DNA of 64,000 nt. Origin: Acidimicrobiaceae bacterium. Its GTDB lineage: Bacteria > Actinomycetota > Acidimicrobiia > Acidimicrobiales > RAAP-2. The position numbers were made by a program, and so were the translations under genes. The first letter of the stretch is position 1; every line of letters begins with the position of its first letter. The notes under the pieces are model-generated. The model saw only the letters and a program-made list of their open reading frames with translations. It was not told where the DNA came from and ran no database searches. This document shows, one piece after another, positions 1 through 7,757 of the stretch. The DNA lies in NCBI GenBank assembly GCA_003155135.1, contig PMFN01000039.1, positions 54,959 to 118,958 of the forward strand, written 5' to 3'.

Positions 1-107
1 ACGGCGACCAGATCGCCGTAGCTCTTGGTCAACCCGTGGACATCGATGGCCGGCGGCCTCGTCTCCGGGCCTGGGAGATCGAGATGGTTGAGCGGGAGAC
101 TTACCAC
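1..107 (-). CDS. ABC transporter ATP-binding protein, N-terminal fragment (runs off window)
   Basis: Reading the minus strand from a GTG at 107 gives a leader of about 20 residues and then AIDVHGLTKSYGDLVAV, up to the window edge. The pattern hydrophobic-x-x-L-T-K-S-Y-G-x-x-x-A-V is the usual first beta strand and A-loop (aromatic Tyr stacking on ATP adenine) of ABC ATPases, just before the Walker A motif, which would lie outside the window. Only about 35 residues are visible, so substrate and direction of transport cannot be told. The start is uncertain because no clear ribosome site precedes it. A longer or shorter N-terminus is possible. Confidence 0.6.
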   Translation of the reverse strand, partial: MVSLPLNHLDLPGPETRPPAIDVHGLTKSYGDLVA

Positions 108-446
108 TCGCCGCGAGCAGGGCAATGTCCCCGCCGGCCACGCTGGCTTGTACCCCCTCCGTCAATCCATCTCACAAATTCACAATTGCACCAGCCCGAG
201 ACGGCCGGTAGGGCTGAACGTCCCGATCGTGAGGCCAACGGCTCGGACGGACGAGCGGCCTAGGAGAGGACCTCGGTCACTTACGCCGCCGGGCTGGCAC
301 ATCCGGCGGTCCGCAGTCGCCGGCTGGGCACGCACCTCATCTTCCAGGAGCCGTGGCGCCTCTCGACCGGAAGTCTGCCGAGGCGGAGTCACCGGTTCGC
401 TACCTGGCGGGCATCCCGGCACAGCAGTCCAGGGACCGATCAGCTC
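108..446. other. Intergenic stretch without a convincing gene
   Basis: Open frames exist on both strands but none has family-like sequence, a ribosome site or consistent codon use. The last part leads into the decayed GH5 gene that begins near 447. It may be further-decayed 5' sequence of that gene (signal peptide region), but I cannot recognise it. Confidence 0.5.
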
Positions 447-783
447 ACCGGGTGGCCCGTTCGTCGACGACCAGCAGACAAGGTCGTGATCTTTCGCGGT
501 GTCAACGCCGCGTACAAGCACCCCCTCACGAACGCTTCCCAGCGCCGGGAAAGCCCTGGAACCTCTCCGCTGCTGCTGGCGAGACTCGGCTTCAACGTCG
601 TCCGACTCGGTAGGACCTGGAAGGGTTCGAGCCTGGGACCACCCCGGTCGACGACCCGGCGATCTGCACACACCGGGACCGCCGGGCGACCCTGGCTCGA
701 TCAACCAGGCGGTGCGCGACAGCTTTTTGAAACGAATCAAAGAGGTGGTCGACCTGCTGGGCCGCTTCCACGTCTGTCCCGCA
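447..783 (+). pseudogene. Decayed GH5 / endoglycoceramidase-like glycoside hydrolase fragment
   Basis: Homology-like blocks lie in order but in changing frames: GGPFVDDQQ, then VVIFRGVNAAYKHP (from about 485), LLLARLGFNVVRLG (about 575), GFEPGTTPVDDPAICT (about 626), then PGPPGDPGSINQAV and SFLKRIKEVVDLLGRFHV (to about 778). This is the N-terminal pattern of secreted GH5 endoglycoceramidase-like enzymes: a D-x-x-G-R-V-V-x-x-R-G-V-N opening, an L-G-F-N-x-V-R-L core, then the helix that ends in V-D-L-L. At least three frameshifts are needed to join the blocks. The catalytic part (the DxHQD region, NEP and the second Glu) is missing. It is a gene fossil, not a working enzyme. Confidence 0.7.
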
Positions 784-863
784 AGAAAGGAACCCGCTAC
801 CCACTATTTCGTGTTACAACACCATCGTTCGTCAAATACGAATGAGATGGGAGCGTGACCCAC

Positions 864-1721
864 ATGCCGCCAACGCTGACATATCAGTGGGTCTATTTCC
901 AAGCAGGTCCGCATCGTCGGCAGCCCCCACCGAGAGCGTCAAATGGCGGCTTCGTCGAGTTGCCAACGCGGGCACAATGGGGTCCCACGGGAGTGATAAC
1001 TGGCCAACAGGTCCAATGGGGAGGCGTGCTACAGAAAGACTGGATCGTCGACAATCCAGACGGCAGCCAACTTACCTACCAGTTCGCTTTTGTGAACGTC
1101 ACCGGAGGGGATCCAAGCCCCGCGAGCTCGACTGATCCCAACAACCCGCCCGCAATCCAGATCGGAGAAGATCCAGTTGTGGTCCTGGTGGTCTACGTGC
1201 CGGTCGAAGGTCCTGGCATCGCACCCGCGAACGATTCGGGCGCCACTATCGACGCCTTCGACGAATCGACAAACCTTCTCGTCGACGATGACTTCGTCAT
1301 TGCGTACGCACCGCCGGGCCAGACGACGACGAAGGATGCGGAGCAGACGACCAGCGGCAATGTTTCGGGTTGGGTGGACACATGGAGCACGGGGGAGACG
1401 ATCGCTGCCTATCCCCGAATCAGCGAATACACCAACAATCCATCTCCCGATTTCGACAAATGGGTCAACCTTCTGCCATCGTCCGAAGGGGTAACAATCG
1501 GGGGAACGGATAATGCGGATTTGACCGTCAGCATCAAAACCAGTGCCTACGCACTCGCGTTCTACAAGAACAACGCGCCCCCCCTTGTCATTGAACACGT
1601 ACCCCCACATTTGACGCAAGCCCTCTATGGCCCGGATGGGCAGCTCCTGGCTCCGGGAGACAAACCGGGGGCACCACTCCAGGAACAGCGACCGCAGGGG
1701 GCGGGGCCGGAAGGAGTGTGA
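864..1721 (+). CDS. Hypothetical acidic protein, no recognised family
   Basis: A 285-residue open frame. I chose ATG at 864 over GTG at 855 because GGGAG at 849-853 sits 10 nt before the ATG but only 1 nt before the GTG. No signal peptide or membrane segment is visible. The sequence is rich in Asp, Asn, Thr and Pro with many short beta-prone stretches (for example around VVVLVVYVPVEG) and many Trp/Tyr, so an all-beta soluble fold is plausible. The Pro/Gly/Gln-rich tail looks disordered. Base composition is clearly lower in GC than the rest of the window, as in the neighbouring GH5 remnant, which suggests transferred DNA. No function can be assigned. Confidence 0.6.
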   Translation: MPPTLTYQWVYFQAGPHRRQPPPRASNGGFVELPTRAQWGPTGVITGQQVQWGGVLQKDWIVDNPDGSQLTYQFAFVNVTGGDPSPASSTDPNNPPAIQIGEDPVVVLVVYVPVEGPGIAPANDSGATIDAFDESTNLLVDDDFVIAYAPPGQTTTKDAEQTTSGNVSGWVDTWSTGETIAAYPRISEYTNNPSPDFDKWVNLLPSSEGVTIGGTDNADLTVSIKTSAYALAFYKNNAPPLVIEHVPPHLTQALYGPDGQLLAPGDKPGAPLQEQRPQGAGPEGV

Positions 1722-2098
1722 GGTCGATATTGTGCTGTGAGGGCGTCAATTGGCGTCGTAGCCATGTCGGACCCACGCTCGGTGCTTCGTGCGCCATTTC
1801 CTCACCCATTAGGGATCATCCCCTGGCCGCATGATCAGTTCGTGAGCGAGTGTCGCAACTGCGGCGACCAGGTCGCCTGAGCCGCGCAGAACTTCGTACT
1901 CCGCTCTCACGCTCGACAAGGTCAGATGGGCATCGGCACAGCGCGTGAGGCATACCTCGGGCTCGGTCCGATCGACGGTTAGAGGGGGAGTGTTCCGCCC
2001 TGTCCGTCTGGCTGCCTCGGACTCATGCAACACGCGGGTTGTCGTGTTCTTCTAACTCCGATACCGACGATCTGGCACCACGCCGAACGCCGAGACCT
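1722..2098. other. Mostly non-coding spacer with one doubtful small ORF
   Basis: Only a 74-codon minus-strand frame (see 1809-2033) interrupts this gap. No promoter or hairpin stands out. Confidence 0.4.
1809..2033 (-). CDS. Doubtful small hypothetical protein
   Basis: A 74-codon frame starting with GTG. The C-terminal half (VRAEYEVLRGSGDLVAAVATLAHELI) looks like an amphipathic helix of a real protein. There is no ribosome site or -10 element before the start and no recognised family. It lies just downstream of, and on the same strand as, the winged-helix gene at 2099-2374, so it could be a co-transcribed small gene. Treat as uncertain. Confidence 0.3.
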   Translation of the reverse strand: MLHESEAARRTGRNTPPLTVDRTEPEVCLTRCADAHLTLSSVRAEYEVLRGSGDLVAAVATLAHELIMRPGDDP

Positions 2099-2374
2099 TC
2101 ACGCGCCGGCCAGAAATTCCAAGAAGCTGCCGACAGGAAGTTCCCGTGAGGTCACCTCCGGCACAGGGATATCTGCCTGAATTTCGTAGCGATTCCGGCG
2201 ACCTTCCTTGGTCTTGGTGAGGAAACCGTCCTCGACGAGATCGTTAAGGATGCCGTGCGCGTGCCGCTCTGTGATCGAAAGCCGCTGAGCAAGCTCGCGA
2301 AGAAGCACATCGGGCTCGTGCGTAATGAACAACAGAGCTCGACCATGTGGCGTCAATAGTCCCCGACCCGGCAC
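2099..2374 (-). CDS. Winged helix-turn-helix transcriptional regulator
   Basis: A small DNA-binding protein of about 91 residues. The core TPHGRALLFI, LRELAQRLSITERHAHGILNDL and DGFLTKTKEGRRNRY shows a winged helix with a clear recognition helix (SITERHAHGILNDLVEDG) and a wing ending in GRRNRYE. This pattern is common in actinobacterial ArsR/MarR-like single-domain regulators that sense by an unknown route. The open frame extends to 2512, but the extra N-terminal residues are compositionally odd (FYCRLYTCINK) and come from the AT-rich promoter DNA, so GTG at 2374 is preferred. It is divergent from the ice-binding-type gene and could repress that promoter. That role is inferred from position only. 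Confidence 0.7.
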   Translation of the reverse strand: MPGRGLLTPHGRALLFITHEPDVLLRELAQRLSITERHAHGILNDLVEDGFLTKTKEGRRNRYEIQADIPVPEVTSRELPVGSFLEFLAGA

Positions 2375-2412
2375 GAATTCAAAAGTACACGAAAAGATCT
2401 CGAGGAATAGTA

Positions 2413-2441
2413 TTGCTTCTTTATTAATACAGGTATACAAT
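2413..2441 (+). promoter_or_regulatory. Sigma-70-type promoter of the DUF3494 gene
   Basis: TTGCTT at 2413-2418 and TACAAT at 2436-2441 are separated by 17 nt inside an AT-rich island (about 2376-2465) that contrasts with the high-GC surroundings. Transcription would start near 2448, giving a leader of roughly 60 nt before the ATG at 2511. The same island is the upstream region of the divergent regulator gene. Confidence 0.55.
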
Positions 2442-2510
2442 CGACAGTAAAATATCTGACGGATTTGCAGCGCAGGCAGCACATTGCGTCGGAAATGCCA
2501 AAGGAGCGCC

Positions 2511-3653
2511 ATGCGCTACGTCAGAGCGATGTCGTCTAGTGCGGCGAGGCGGCGGCCCTCTTTTCCCTTCCCAAAGCAAACGGCTGTACCGCGCACCCGG
2601 TTCCAGACGTCCCGTTCGCAACGGCTCACGATGGGCGCAGCAGCGGGAGCGTCGATTCTGCTCGTCAGCGCCTTCGCGGGGTCACCCGCCTGGGCCGCCC
2701 AACCGCCCGTCGGACTCGGTACGGTGGCACCGTTCGCCGTACTCGGTGGCCAAACCGTGACCAACACGGGGACCTCGACAATCTTTGGGGACGTCGGCGT
2801 CAGTCCCGGAACAGCGATCACCGGGTTCCCGCCCGGTGTTTTGGTCCCTCCTGGAACCATCCATGCGACCGACACTGTGGCTGCCCAAGCCCAGAGCGAT
2901 CTCACAACGGCGTACCTCGATGCCGCAGGCCGGACACCGTTCACCGTCGAGTCCGCCGACCTCGGTGGACAGACGTTGGCACCGGGCGTGTACGAAGAAG
3001 CCGCCCTCACCCTGACCGGCACCCTCACGCTCAACGGTCAGGGCGATCCCAACTCGGTCTTCATCTTCCAGGCAGGGTCCACGCTCACCACCGCATCGAA
3101 CAGCACCGTCAGCCTCATTGACGGCGCACAGCCCTGCAACGTGTTCTGGCAGGTGGGTAGTTCGGCGACCCTCGGCACAACTACCACCTTTGTCGGCACC
3201 ATCATGGCGTTGACGTCGGCGTCATTGGACACAGGCGCCACCGTCATGGGTCGGGTGCTCGCTCAAAACGGCGCCGTCACCCTGGATGACAACGTCATCA
3301 CCGAATCGACGTGCGCCGCCACGTCGCCAGTGACAACCACCACGGCACCGTCGGCAACGTCGGGCGGGACCGGGACTGGGGGCTCGGCGTCAGGTGTGAG
3401 CTCGGCAACGGGTTCGGGGACATCAGGTTCGGGATCAGGGAGCGGCGTGGCAAGCTCGAGCGTCGTTCCTCTCGGCTCGCCCCAGACCGGATTTGGTGGC
3501 GCGTCTCGCACGACGGTCGGAGTCGGAGCACTCCTCCTTGGCGGCCTGGCGTCCCTCGGAGCCGTCGGGGCGATCGGCCAGGCCGTCCGTCGCCGCCGCC
3601 TGCCCGCACACAACGCCGGACCGGGTCATCGCAAGTCGAGCGGAGATGGATGA
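2511..3653 (+). CDS. DUF3494 ice-binding-type surface protein with sortase-like C-terminal anchor
   Basis: A 380-residue secreted protein. ATG 2511 has AAGGAG at 2501-2506; a TTG at 2484 is less likely. Order: basic N-terminus and signal segment (AGASILLVSAFAGSPAWA), a DUF3494 beta-solenoid of about 190 residues (LGTVAPFAVLGGQTVTNTG, SVFIFQAGSTLTT, VFWQVGSSATLG, FVGTIMALTSASLDTG), a Ser/Gly/Thr linker, then SPQTGFGG, a hydrophobic helix and an RRRR tail. DUF3494 proteins bind ice or act as adhesins. The C-terminus looks like a cell-wall sorting signal. The next gene, a sortase overlapping by 8 nt, supports anchoring. The substrate in this organism is unknown; adhesion is as likely as ice binding. 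Confidence 0.85.
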   Translation: MRYVRAMSSSAARRRPSFPFPKQTAVPRTRFQTSRSQRLTMGAAAGASILLVSAFAGSPAWAAQPPVGLGTVAPFAVLGGQTVTNTGTSTIFGDVGVSPGTAITGFPPGVLVPPGTIHATDTVAAQAQSDLTTAYLDAAGRTPFTVESADLGGQTLAPGVYEEAALTLTGTLTLNGQGDPNSVFIFQAGSTLTTASNSTVSLIDGAQPCNVFWQVGSSATLGTTTTFVGTIMALTSASLDTGATVMGRVLAQNGAVTLDDNVITESTCAATSPVTTTTAPSATSGGTGTGGSASGVSSATGSGTSGSGSGSGVASSSVVPLGSPQTGFGGASRTTVGVGALLLGGLASLGAVGAIGQAVRRRRLPAHNAGPGHRKSSGDG

Positions 3654-4314
3654 GCTGAGTCCTCCGGTTGCAGTTTCGAAGCGCGGCTCGCGACGATGGT
3701 GGTGGGTCGCAGCGGTACTGGCGCTCATCGCCGCAGGCGGTCTCTTGGTCGGTCTTCGTGGGCAGCGCCAGTCGCTCCCCGGACCGGTTCTCACCGGTGC
3801 GGTGCCGTCAGCAGCAGGTCCGCCGACGACGGCGGTCCCCGTCGGCGTCGCTCGATCGACTCCGGTGACGCTCAGCATCCCGGCGATTGGCCTCACGGTG
3901 CCGCTGTCTCTTCTCGGCCTCAACCTCGACGGCACTGTGCAAGTTCCCACTGACGTCCAAGAGCCTGGCTGGTTCGACCTCGGGCCGACACCCGGACAAG
4001 TGGGCTCTTCTGTCATCTTGGGTCACGTCGACTCCTACCGGGGTCCGGCCGTGTTCTACAAACTGAGCACCCTCTCGCCCGGCGACATGGTGGACGTGAC
4101 ACTGACGGACGGCGTCGTCACGCAGTTCGTCGTCACCTCTGTCTCGATGTACTCGAAGACCCAGTTTCCGGCGCAAGCGGTCTACGGGGCCCACGGGTAC
4201 AGCGCCCTCCAGCTGGTGACGTGCGGCGGCACCTTTGACTCCCAGACCGGTCACTACCTCTCCAATGTCGTCGTCTTCACGTCTCTCGTCTCGTCCGCCC
4301 CCACCACGCAGTAG
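3646..4314 (+). CDS. Class E/F-like sortase
   Basis: A 222-residue membrane-tethered transpeptidase. ATG 3646 overlaps the end of the surface-protein gene by 8 nt. Order: short cytoplasmic N-terminus, one membrane helix (about residues 16-34, WWWVAAVLALIAAGGLLVGL), a Pro/Thr linker, then the sortase beta-barrel. The catalytic His is in LGHVDSYRG (His127) and the Cys in LVTCGG (Cys193). No Arg occurs anywhere after the Cys: the segment reads TFDSQTGHYLSNVVVF, where sortases normally carry the third catalytic residue. The likely partner is the upstream DUF3494 protein with its SPQTGFGG signal. Activity is therefore uncertain even though the fold is clear. Confidence 0.85.
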   Translation: MDELSPPVAVSKRGSRRWWWVAAVLALIAAGGLLVGLRGQRQSLPGPVLTGAVPSAAGPPTTAVPVGVARSTPVTLSIPAIGLTVPLSLLGLNLDGTVQVPTDVQEPGWFDLGPTPGQVGSSVILGHVDSYRGPAVFYKLSTLSPGDMVDVTLTDGVVTQFVVTSVSMYSKTQFPAQAVYGAHGYSALQLVTCGGTFDSQTGHYLSNVVVFTSLVSSAPTTQ

Positions 4315-4356
4315 TCCTTGAGCAGCAACAGCGACATGGAAAGGGATTCGCCTCCT

Positions 4357-4692
4357 ATGGCACTTAGGAACACCCGACAAGGAGACGCGGCAACGCCCCC
4401 GACGGCGCGTCAGCTGGCCGAACAACATCGGCGTACCGCCGAGGTTCTCCTGGCGAGTGGCGCAAAGGCGGGCAGGCTCGAAGCGGAGACACGTCTCGCT
4501 GTGCTTGGCACCGGTCATGGCGTGATGGCCCTCCTCCACGAGCAGAAGGTGACAAACGAGCTTCTGAGGCGGATTGTCCAGGCGCTGGCCCCCGAGCCGG
4601 CGAGCAACGGGACTGCCACCGAGTCAGGTGAACTGCTCGACCTGCCGGAGATCTCCGACGAAACGCCAACGAGCTACTGGCGCCCGTCCTAG
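4357..4692 (+). CDS. Small hypothetical protein (helical, Ala-rich)
   Basis: A frame of about 111 residues. ATG 4357 is preferred because AAAGGGA (4340-4346) lies 10 nt upstream; TTG 4318 and ATG 4336 are in-frame alternatives. No signal peptide or membrane segment. The middle (about residues 18-75) is a long amphipathic helix with regular Ala/Leu/Arg spacing and the tail is acidic and Pro/Ser-rich. It follows the sortase by about 40 nt on the same strand and may share its transcript. No family recognised. Confidence 0.5.
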   Translation: MALRNTRQGDAATPPTARQLAEQHRRTAEVLLASGAKAGRLEAETRLAVLGTGHGVMALLHEQKVTNELLRRIVQALAPEPASNGTATESGELLDLPEISDETPTSYWRPS

Positions 4693-4740
4693 CCGAAACT
4701 CGATTGATGAGCGCCGACTGCCGGCACCGGCTGCCCGCCA

Positions 4741-4947
4741 TCACCTGTCACCTTCTTCGAGATACCGACGTCGTAATGCGTGCGCTCGGGCCATCGTCGA
4801 TTCCCACCGCAGACGTTCGGCACTGGGTGCCTCGGCATCCGAGACGTAGCGCTGGACCGTCTCGATGAGCACGGTCAACGCCGCCGCGACACGTGCGCCG
4901 TCAACTGGCACATCGGGTTCATTCAACCCGTCCGACCCGCTAAGCAA
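4741..4947 (-). CDS. Small hypothetical helical protein
   Basis: The C-terminal 65 codons of a longer minus-strand frame look coding: VAAALTVLIETVQRYVSDAE and RWESTMARAHALRRRYLEEG are well-formed amphipathic helices. The start is uncertain: TTG 4947 (overlapping the stop of the upstream membrane-protein gene by 8 nt), TTG 4926 or GTG 4911. The overlap suggests translational coupling with that gene. No family is recognised. Confidence 0.4.
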   Translation of the reverse strand: MLSGSDGLNEPDVPVDGARVAAALTVLIETVQRYVSDAEAPSAERLRWESTMARAHALRRRYLEEGDR

Positions 4948-5227
4948 CGGAGAACTCGGTTGACGACACATATGCTGCCCCCCGATGCTCGGCGGCATCG
5001 ACGACGACAGCCTTGCACTGGTCACACACCGTCCACCCGAATTGGCCAACGTTGTCGAGCGGCCGGAGCTCTTGCACCTGAGGGGTGACCGCGGCTGTGC
5101 CTGCACGCTGCGCCTCTTGCTCGGCCATGCCAAGACGGTGTTCCCGATGCGTCATGTGAAGGGCGGGCACGGTGGCGATCGCCAGCCCAAGGATCATGGA
5201 CGGCACACAAAGCCACAACCAGAGCAC
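4940..5227 (-). CDS. Small membrane-anchored protein with a CxxC pair
   Basis: About 95 residues from GTG 5227, which has a strong ribosome site (AGAAGGAG, 7 nt upstream). ATG 5260 is an in-frame alternative with GAGGGGAG before it. One N-terminal membrane helix (WLWLCVPSMILGLAIATV) is followed by a soluble segment with VCDQC (a possible metal or redox Cys pair) and an unremarkable tail. No family recognised. It appears to be the first gene of a two-gene minus-strand unit with the small ORF at 4741-4947. Confidence 0.5.
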   Translation of the reverse strand: MLWLWLCVPSMILGLAIATVPALHMTHREHRLGMAEQEAQRAGTAAVTPQVQELRPLDNVGQFGWTVCDQCKAVVVDAAEHRGAAYVSSTEFSVA

Positions 5228-5476
5228 TGTTTCTCTCCTTCTCTTCGCTTCACCAGCCATGGTGCGGGGCTCCCCTCACACCGGACTTACAGGCGCCTGA
5301 CCAACCCTCGGGCGGGCCGGCCGGGCGACCCGTCACCGGCGAGCGGGTGGCGAGAGGGCTGGCAGGGAACCCGCGTCGCCGGTCACTGCTGTGTAGGCGC
5401 CCCGAGTCGGACCCAGCGGCCTTGCGCAGGTGCCGCGCCGTGACAGAGGTCGGCCTCGCCGGGGAGAGCGCAGTGC

Positions 5477-7192
5477 TCAGAGGCTGAAGGTGACGCTGTA
5501 CGCCTGGCCGTCGTCGTTTCCGTAGCCGCTCCCGCTGACCTGGCCCTGACTGTTCGTGGCCAGCGAGTCCATGGCGATGACTGCCCCCGTCGTGACACCC
5601 GCGCCAGGGTCGTCCACACTGAGATAGCCCACGTAGAGGCCCCGGATCTCCTCGATGCTCACGGTGATGGTCGCGGTGCCCCCTGTAGCACCCGACATCG
5701 TGACGGTGCCGACCAGTGCAGGCATACCTTCGGCGTCGGTGGTGAGCGAGACCGCTCCAGAGGTCGGGGCACCGCCGTAGCTGGCGACGAGCGAGCCGGT
5801 GAAGTCCACCGAGACCTGCGGGACCTCTGTCGAGGTTGTGAGCGCCGCTCTGGGCGAGGTGACGACCAGGCTCGCACCGTGCGACACCGACGAGAGGAAG
5901 TTGTCGTCACCCCCGTAGGCGGCGTCGAGCGTCACGGTCCCCACCTGCGGCGCAGTGATCGAGCAGGTCGCCGTACCGGATGGATCGAGAGGGCAGGTGG
6001 CGGGGGCACCGGATCCGTCGGTGATGCTCACCGTCCCCGTCGGGACACCGAGCCCTGGTCCGTCCGATGCCACGTCCACAGTCACCGAGAGCGTCTGGCC
6101 TGCCACGGCAGCGAGCGGCGGCAGCACGATCGTCGTCGTGCCGATCACCGTCTGGAAGGCTCCGCTGTCACATCCGGTCGGCGGCCGCACACCGCCACGC
6201 TGGTCGGTCGCCGAGCACAAGGCGGTGCTCTCGACGAGCCCGAGGGCTGGGTTCCCGGCCAAGAGTGCCATCGTCTCGGTTGGGCCGCCGTTGTCAGCCA
6301 GCGGGCCCATCGTCGAGACGACCCCGTCGGATGGCCCAAAGCCGCACGAGCTGTCGCTCGCGACGTTGTAGCCCTCATCGACGAAGGGGCCCGAACAGGC
6401 ATCCCCCGCGCCACGGTTGGCGACGACGGTGGCGGCCAGCGACACCGTGCCGCCGTGGTTGGCGAGCGACGCACCCGAAGCGGCGCTGTCCGCCGAGATG
6501 GTCGAGTTGGCGACAGCGACGGTACCCGATGTGTTGGCGATGGCCGATCCCGTCCCGTCGTTGGCAAACGTGTCGTCGCTCGCCTCCAGCGATCCCGAGT
6601 TCTCGATGCTGCTGACGGCGCATCGGCCGCTCGAGAACGTGTCATCGGCAGCGAGCAGCCCGCCCGAGTTGAGGATTTCCGTGCCACCGCAGCTCGCTGC
6701 GTCCTCGGAGAAGACGTCATCGGTGGCGCTGAGCGTGCCCCCGTTGTCGATGGCAGCCGTGCCCGGGGCGCCGATCAGGGTGGCGTCCGAGACGGTCACG
6801 CTGCCCCCTGTGATGTCGAGAGCCCCGGCAGAGTCCGAGATCGTCGTGACCGGGCTTCCGGCACCGTGCAGTGTGAGGGAGGCGAGCGGTGAGACGTCGA
6901 GCACCTCGCTGGCCAGTCGATAGGCCCCCGGGGCCAGGTCGATCGTGACCGCATCACCCGAGTACGCACCTCCGAGCGCCACGCCGAGCACCTGTTGCAG
7001 CCCGCACTCGGCGGTGGGGGGGGTGCACGCGCTCGGAGAGGCCCCGGGTGTCGCGTCGAGCGTCACGCTCGTCGGGGCTGGCGATGCACCGGCCGAAGGA
7101 ACTCCGGCGACGGCGATGGCGACCATCGCTCCTCCCGTCAGAACCGAAAGGGCAGCTGCCACCCGCGCACCGCTGCGGAATCCATGGAGCAT
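5477..7192 (-). CDS. Secreted beta-helix protein with Ig-like domain
   Basis: A 571-residue exported protein. ATG 7192 is supported by GGGGGAGG 6 nt upstream and by a clean signal peptide (RSGARVAAALSVL ... AGVPSAGA). The first part (about residues 45-330) has degenerate parallel beta-helix repeats with recurring A-x-D-D-x-F and A-N-S-T-I type turns and several Cys pairs, like the choice-of-anchor/polymorphic outer membrane family of right-handed helices. It then has an Ig-like repeat (bacterial Ig 3 type; LSVTVDVASDGP ... GTVSITDGSG ... LDAAYGGDDNF) and a C-terminal beta domain of unknown type. Probably a surface or extracellular binding protein; no catalytic motif is visible. Confidence 0.75.
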   Translation of the reverse strand: MLHGFRSGARVAAALSVLTGGAMVAIAVAGVPSAGASPAPTSVTLDATPGASPSACTPPTAECGLQQVLGVALGGAYSGDAVTIDLAPGAYRLASEVLDVSPLASLTLHGAGSPVTTISDSAGALDITGGSVTVSDATLIGAPGTAAIDNGGTLSATDDVFSEDAASCGGTEILNSGGLLAADDTFSSGRCAVSSIENSGSLEASDDTFANDGTGSAIANTSGTVAVANSTISADSAASGASLANHGGTVSLAATVVANRGAGDACSGPFVDEGYNVASDSSCGFGPSDGVVSTMGPLADNGGPTETMALLAGNPALGLVESTALCSATDQRGGVRPPTGCDSGAFQTVIGTTTIVLPPLAAVAGQTLSVTVDVASDGPGLGVPTGTVSITDGSGAPATCPLDPSGTATCSITAPQVGTVTLDAAYGGDDNFLSSVSHGASLVVTSPRAALTTSTEVPQVSVDFTGSLVASYGGAPTSGAVSLTTDAEGMPALVGTVTMSGATGGTATITVSIEEIRGLYVGYLSVDDPGAGVTTGAVIAMDSLATNSQGQVSGSGYGNDDGQAYSVTFSL

Positions 7193-7369
7193 CGGAAGCC
7201 TCCCCCGCTTCGGGCACCACAATGTGGGCCTGGGCCCATTGTGCGCCCGCAACGCCGGTTCCCGGCAAGGCTCAGATCCTGCGAGGCCTGTGATCCCCGT
7301 GCTGACGGGCACGACGCTCCTCGTCAAAGGTGGAGGTCAACTGCAGGTCGAGGCTTCCGGGGCGTAAAA

Positions 7370-7388
7370 TTGAGTAGTCGCTACTCAA
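7370..7388. promoter_or_regulatory. 19-bp perfect palindrome, probable operator
   Basis: TTGAGTAG-TCG-CTACTCAA has 8-bp perfect arms around a 3-nt centre. It lies in the divergent gap between the secreted beta-helix gene (starts 7192, minus) and the small gene at 7414 (plus), 25 nt before the latter's first ATG. The length and symmetry are those of dimeric repressor sites (TetR, GntR, PadR or MarR type). The cognate regulator is not known. Confidence 0.5.
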
Positions 7389-7413
7389 GCCAAACGGGTG
7401 GAACTCCGGTCCA

Positions 7414-7704
7414 ATGGCTTCGAGGGACAAGCACATCGGGCCAGTCGGGGGCCCGAGCACGACAGGAAGTGAGGCACCGACGTTCGTGGCGATCAGTGAG
7501 ACCATGATTCCGACGAATGAGGCGGTCGAGCTACGCGCCGCCGTCATCTCGCTGCGCAAGGCCCTGGGCCGGGTCGAGCGGGCCATCGACGCTGTTGGCA
7601 GCCACCAGATGGCCGCCCTGCACATCACGGCCGATGCTCCGGCGTCGCTCGAGCGCACCGCCCGCTACCTCCGACTGATACTTGGCGGCTATGCCGAGGG
7701 ATAG
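7414..7704 (+). CDS. Small hypothetical helical protein
   Basis: A 96-codon frame with ATG 7414; ATG 7507 is an alternative start. The region from about residue 36 on (TNEAVELRAAVISLRKALGRVERAIDAVG ... ASLERTARYLRLILGGYAEG) is two amphipathic helices, so the C-terminal 65 residues are likely real. The N-terminal third is low-complexity and may be untranslated leader. It lies just downstream of the 19-bp palindrome, so its transcription may be repressor-controlled. No family recognised. Confidence 0.45.
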   Translation: MASRDKHIGPVGGPSTTGSEAPTFVAISETMIPTNEAVELRAAVISLRKALGRVERAIDAVGSHQMAALHITADAPASLERTARYLRLILGGYAEG

Positions 7705-7757
7705 CTCGCCCATCGGCCTGGATTGACAGGCCGGCCCCTGGCACGCACGCTTGAGCC

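Noticed and set aside
622-660. GGTTCGAGCC, similar to a tRNA T-loop
   Set aside because: No acceptor or anticodon stem around it; it belongs to the GH5 fossil.
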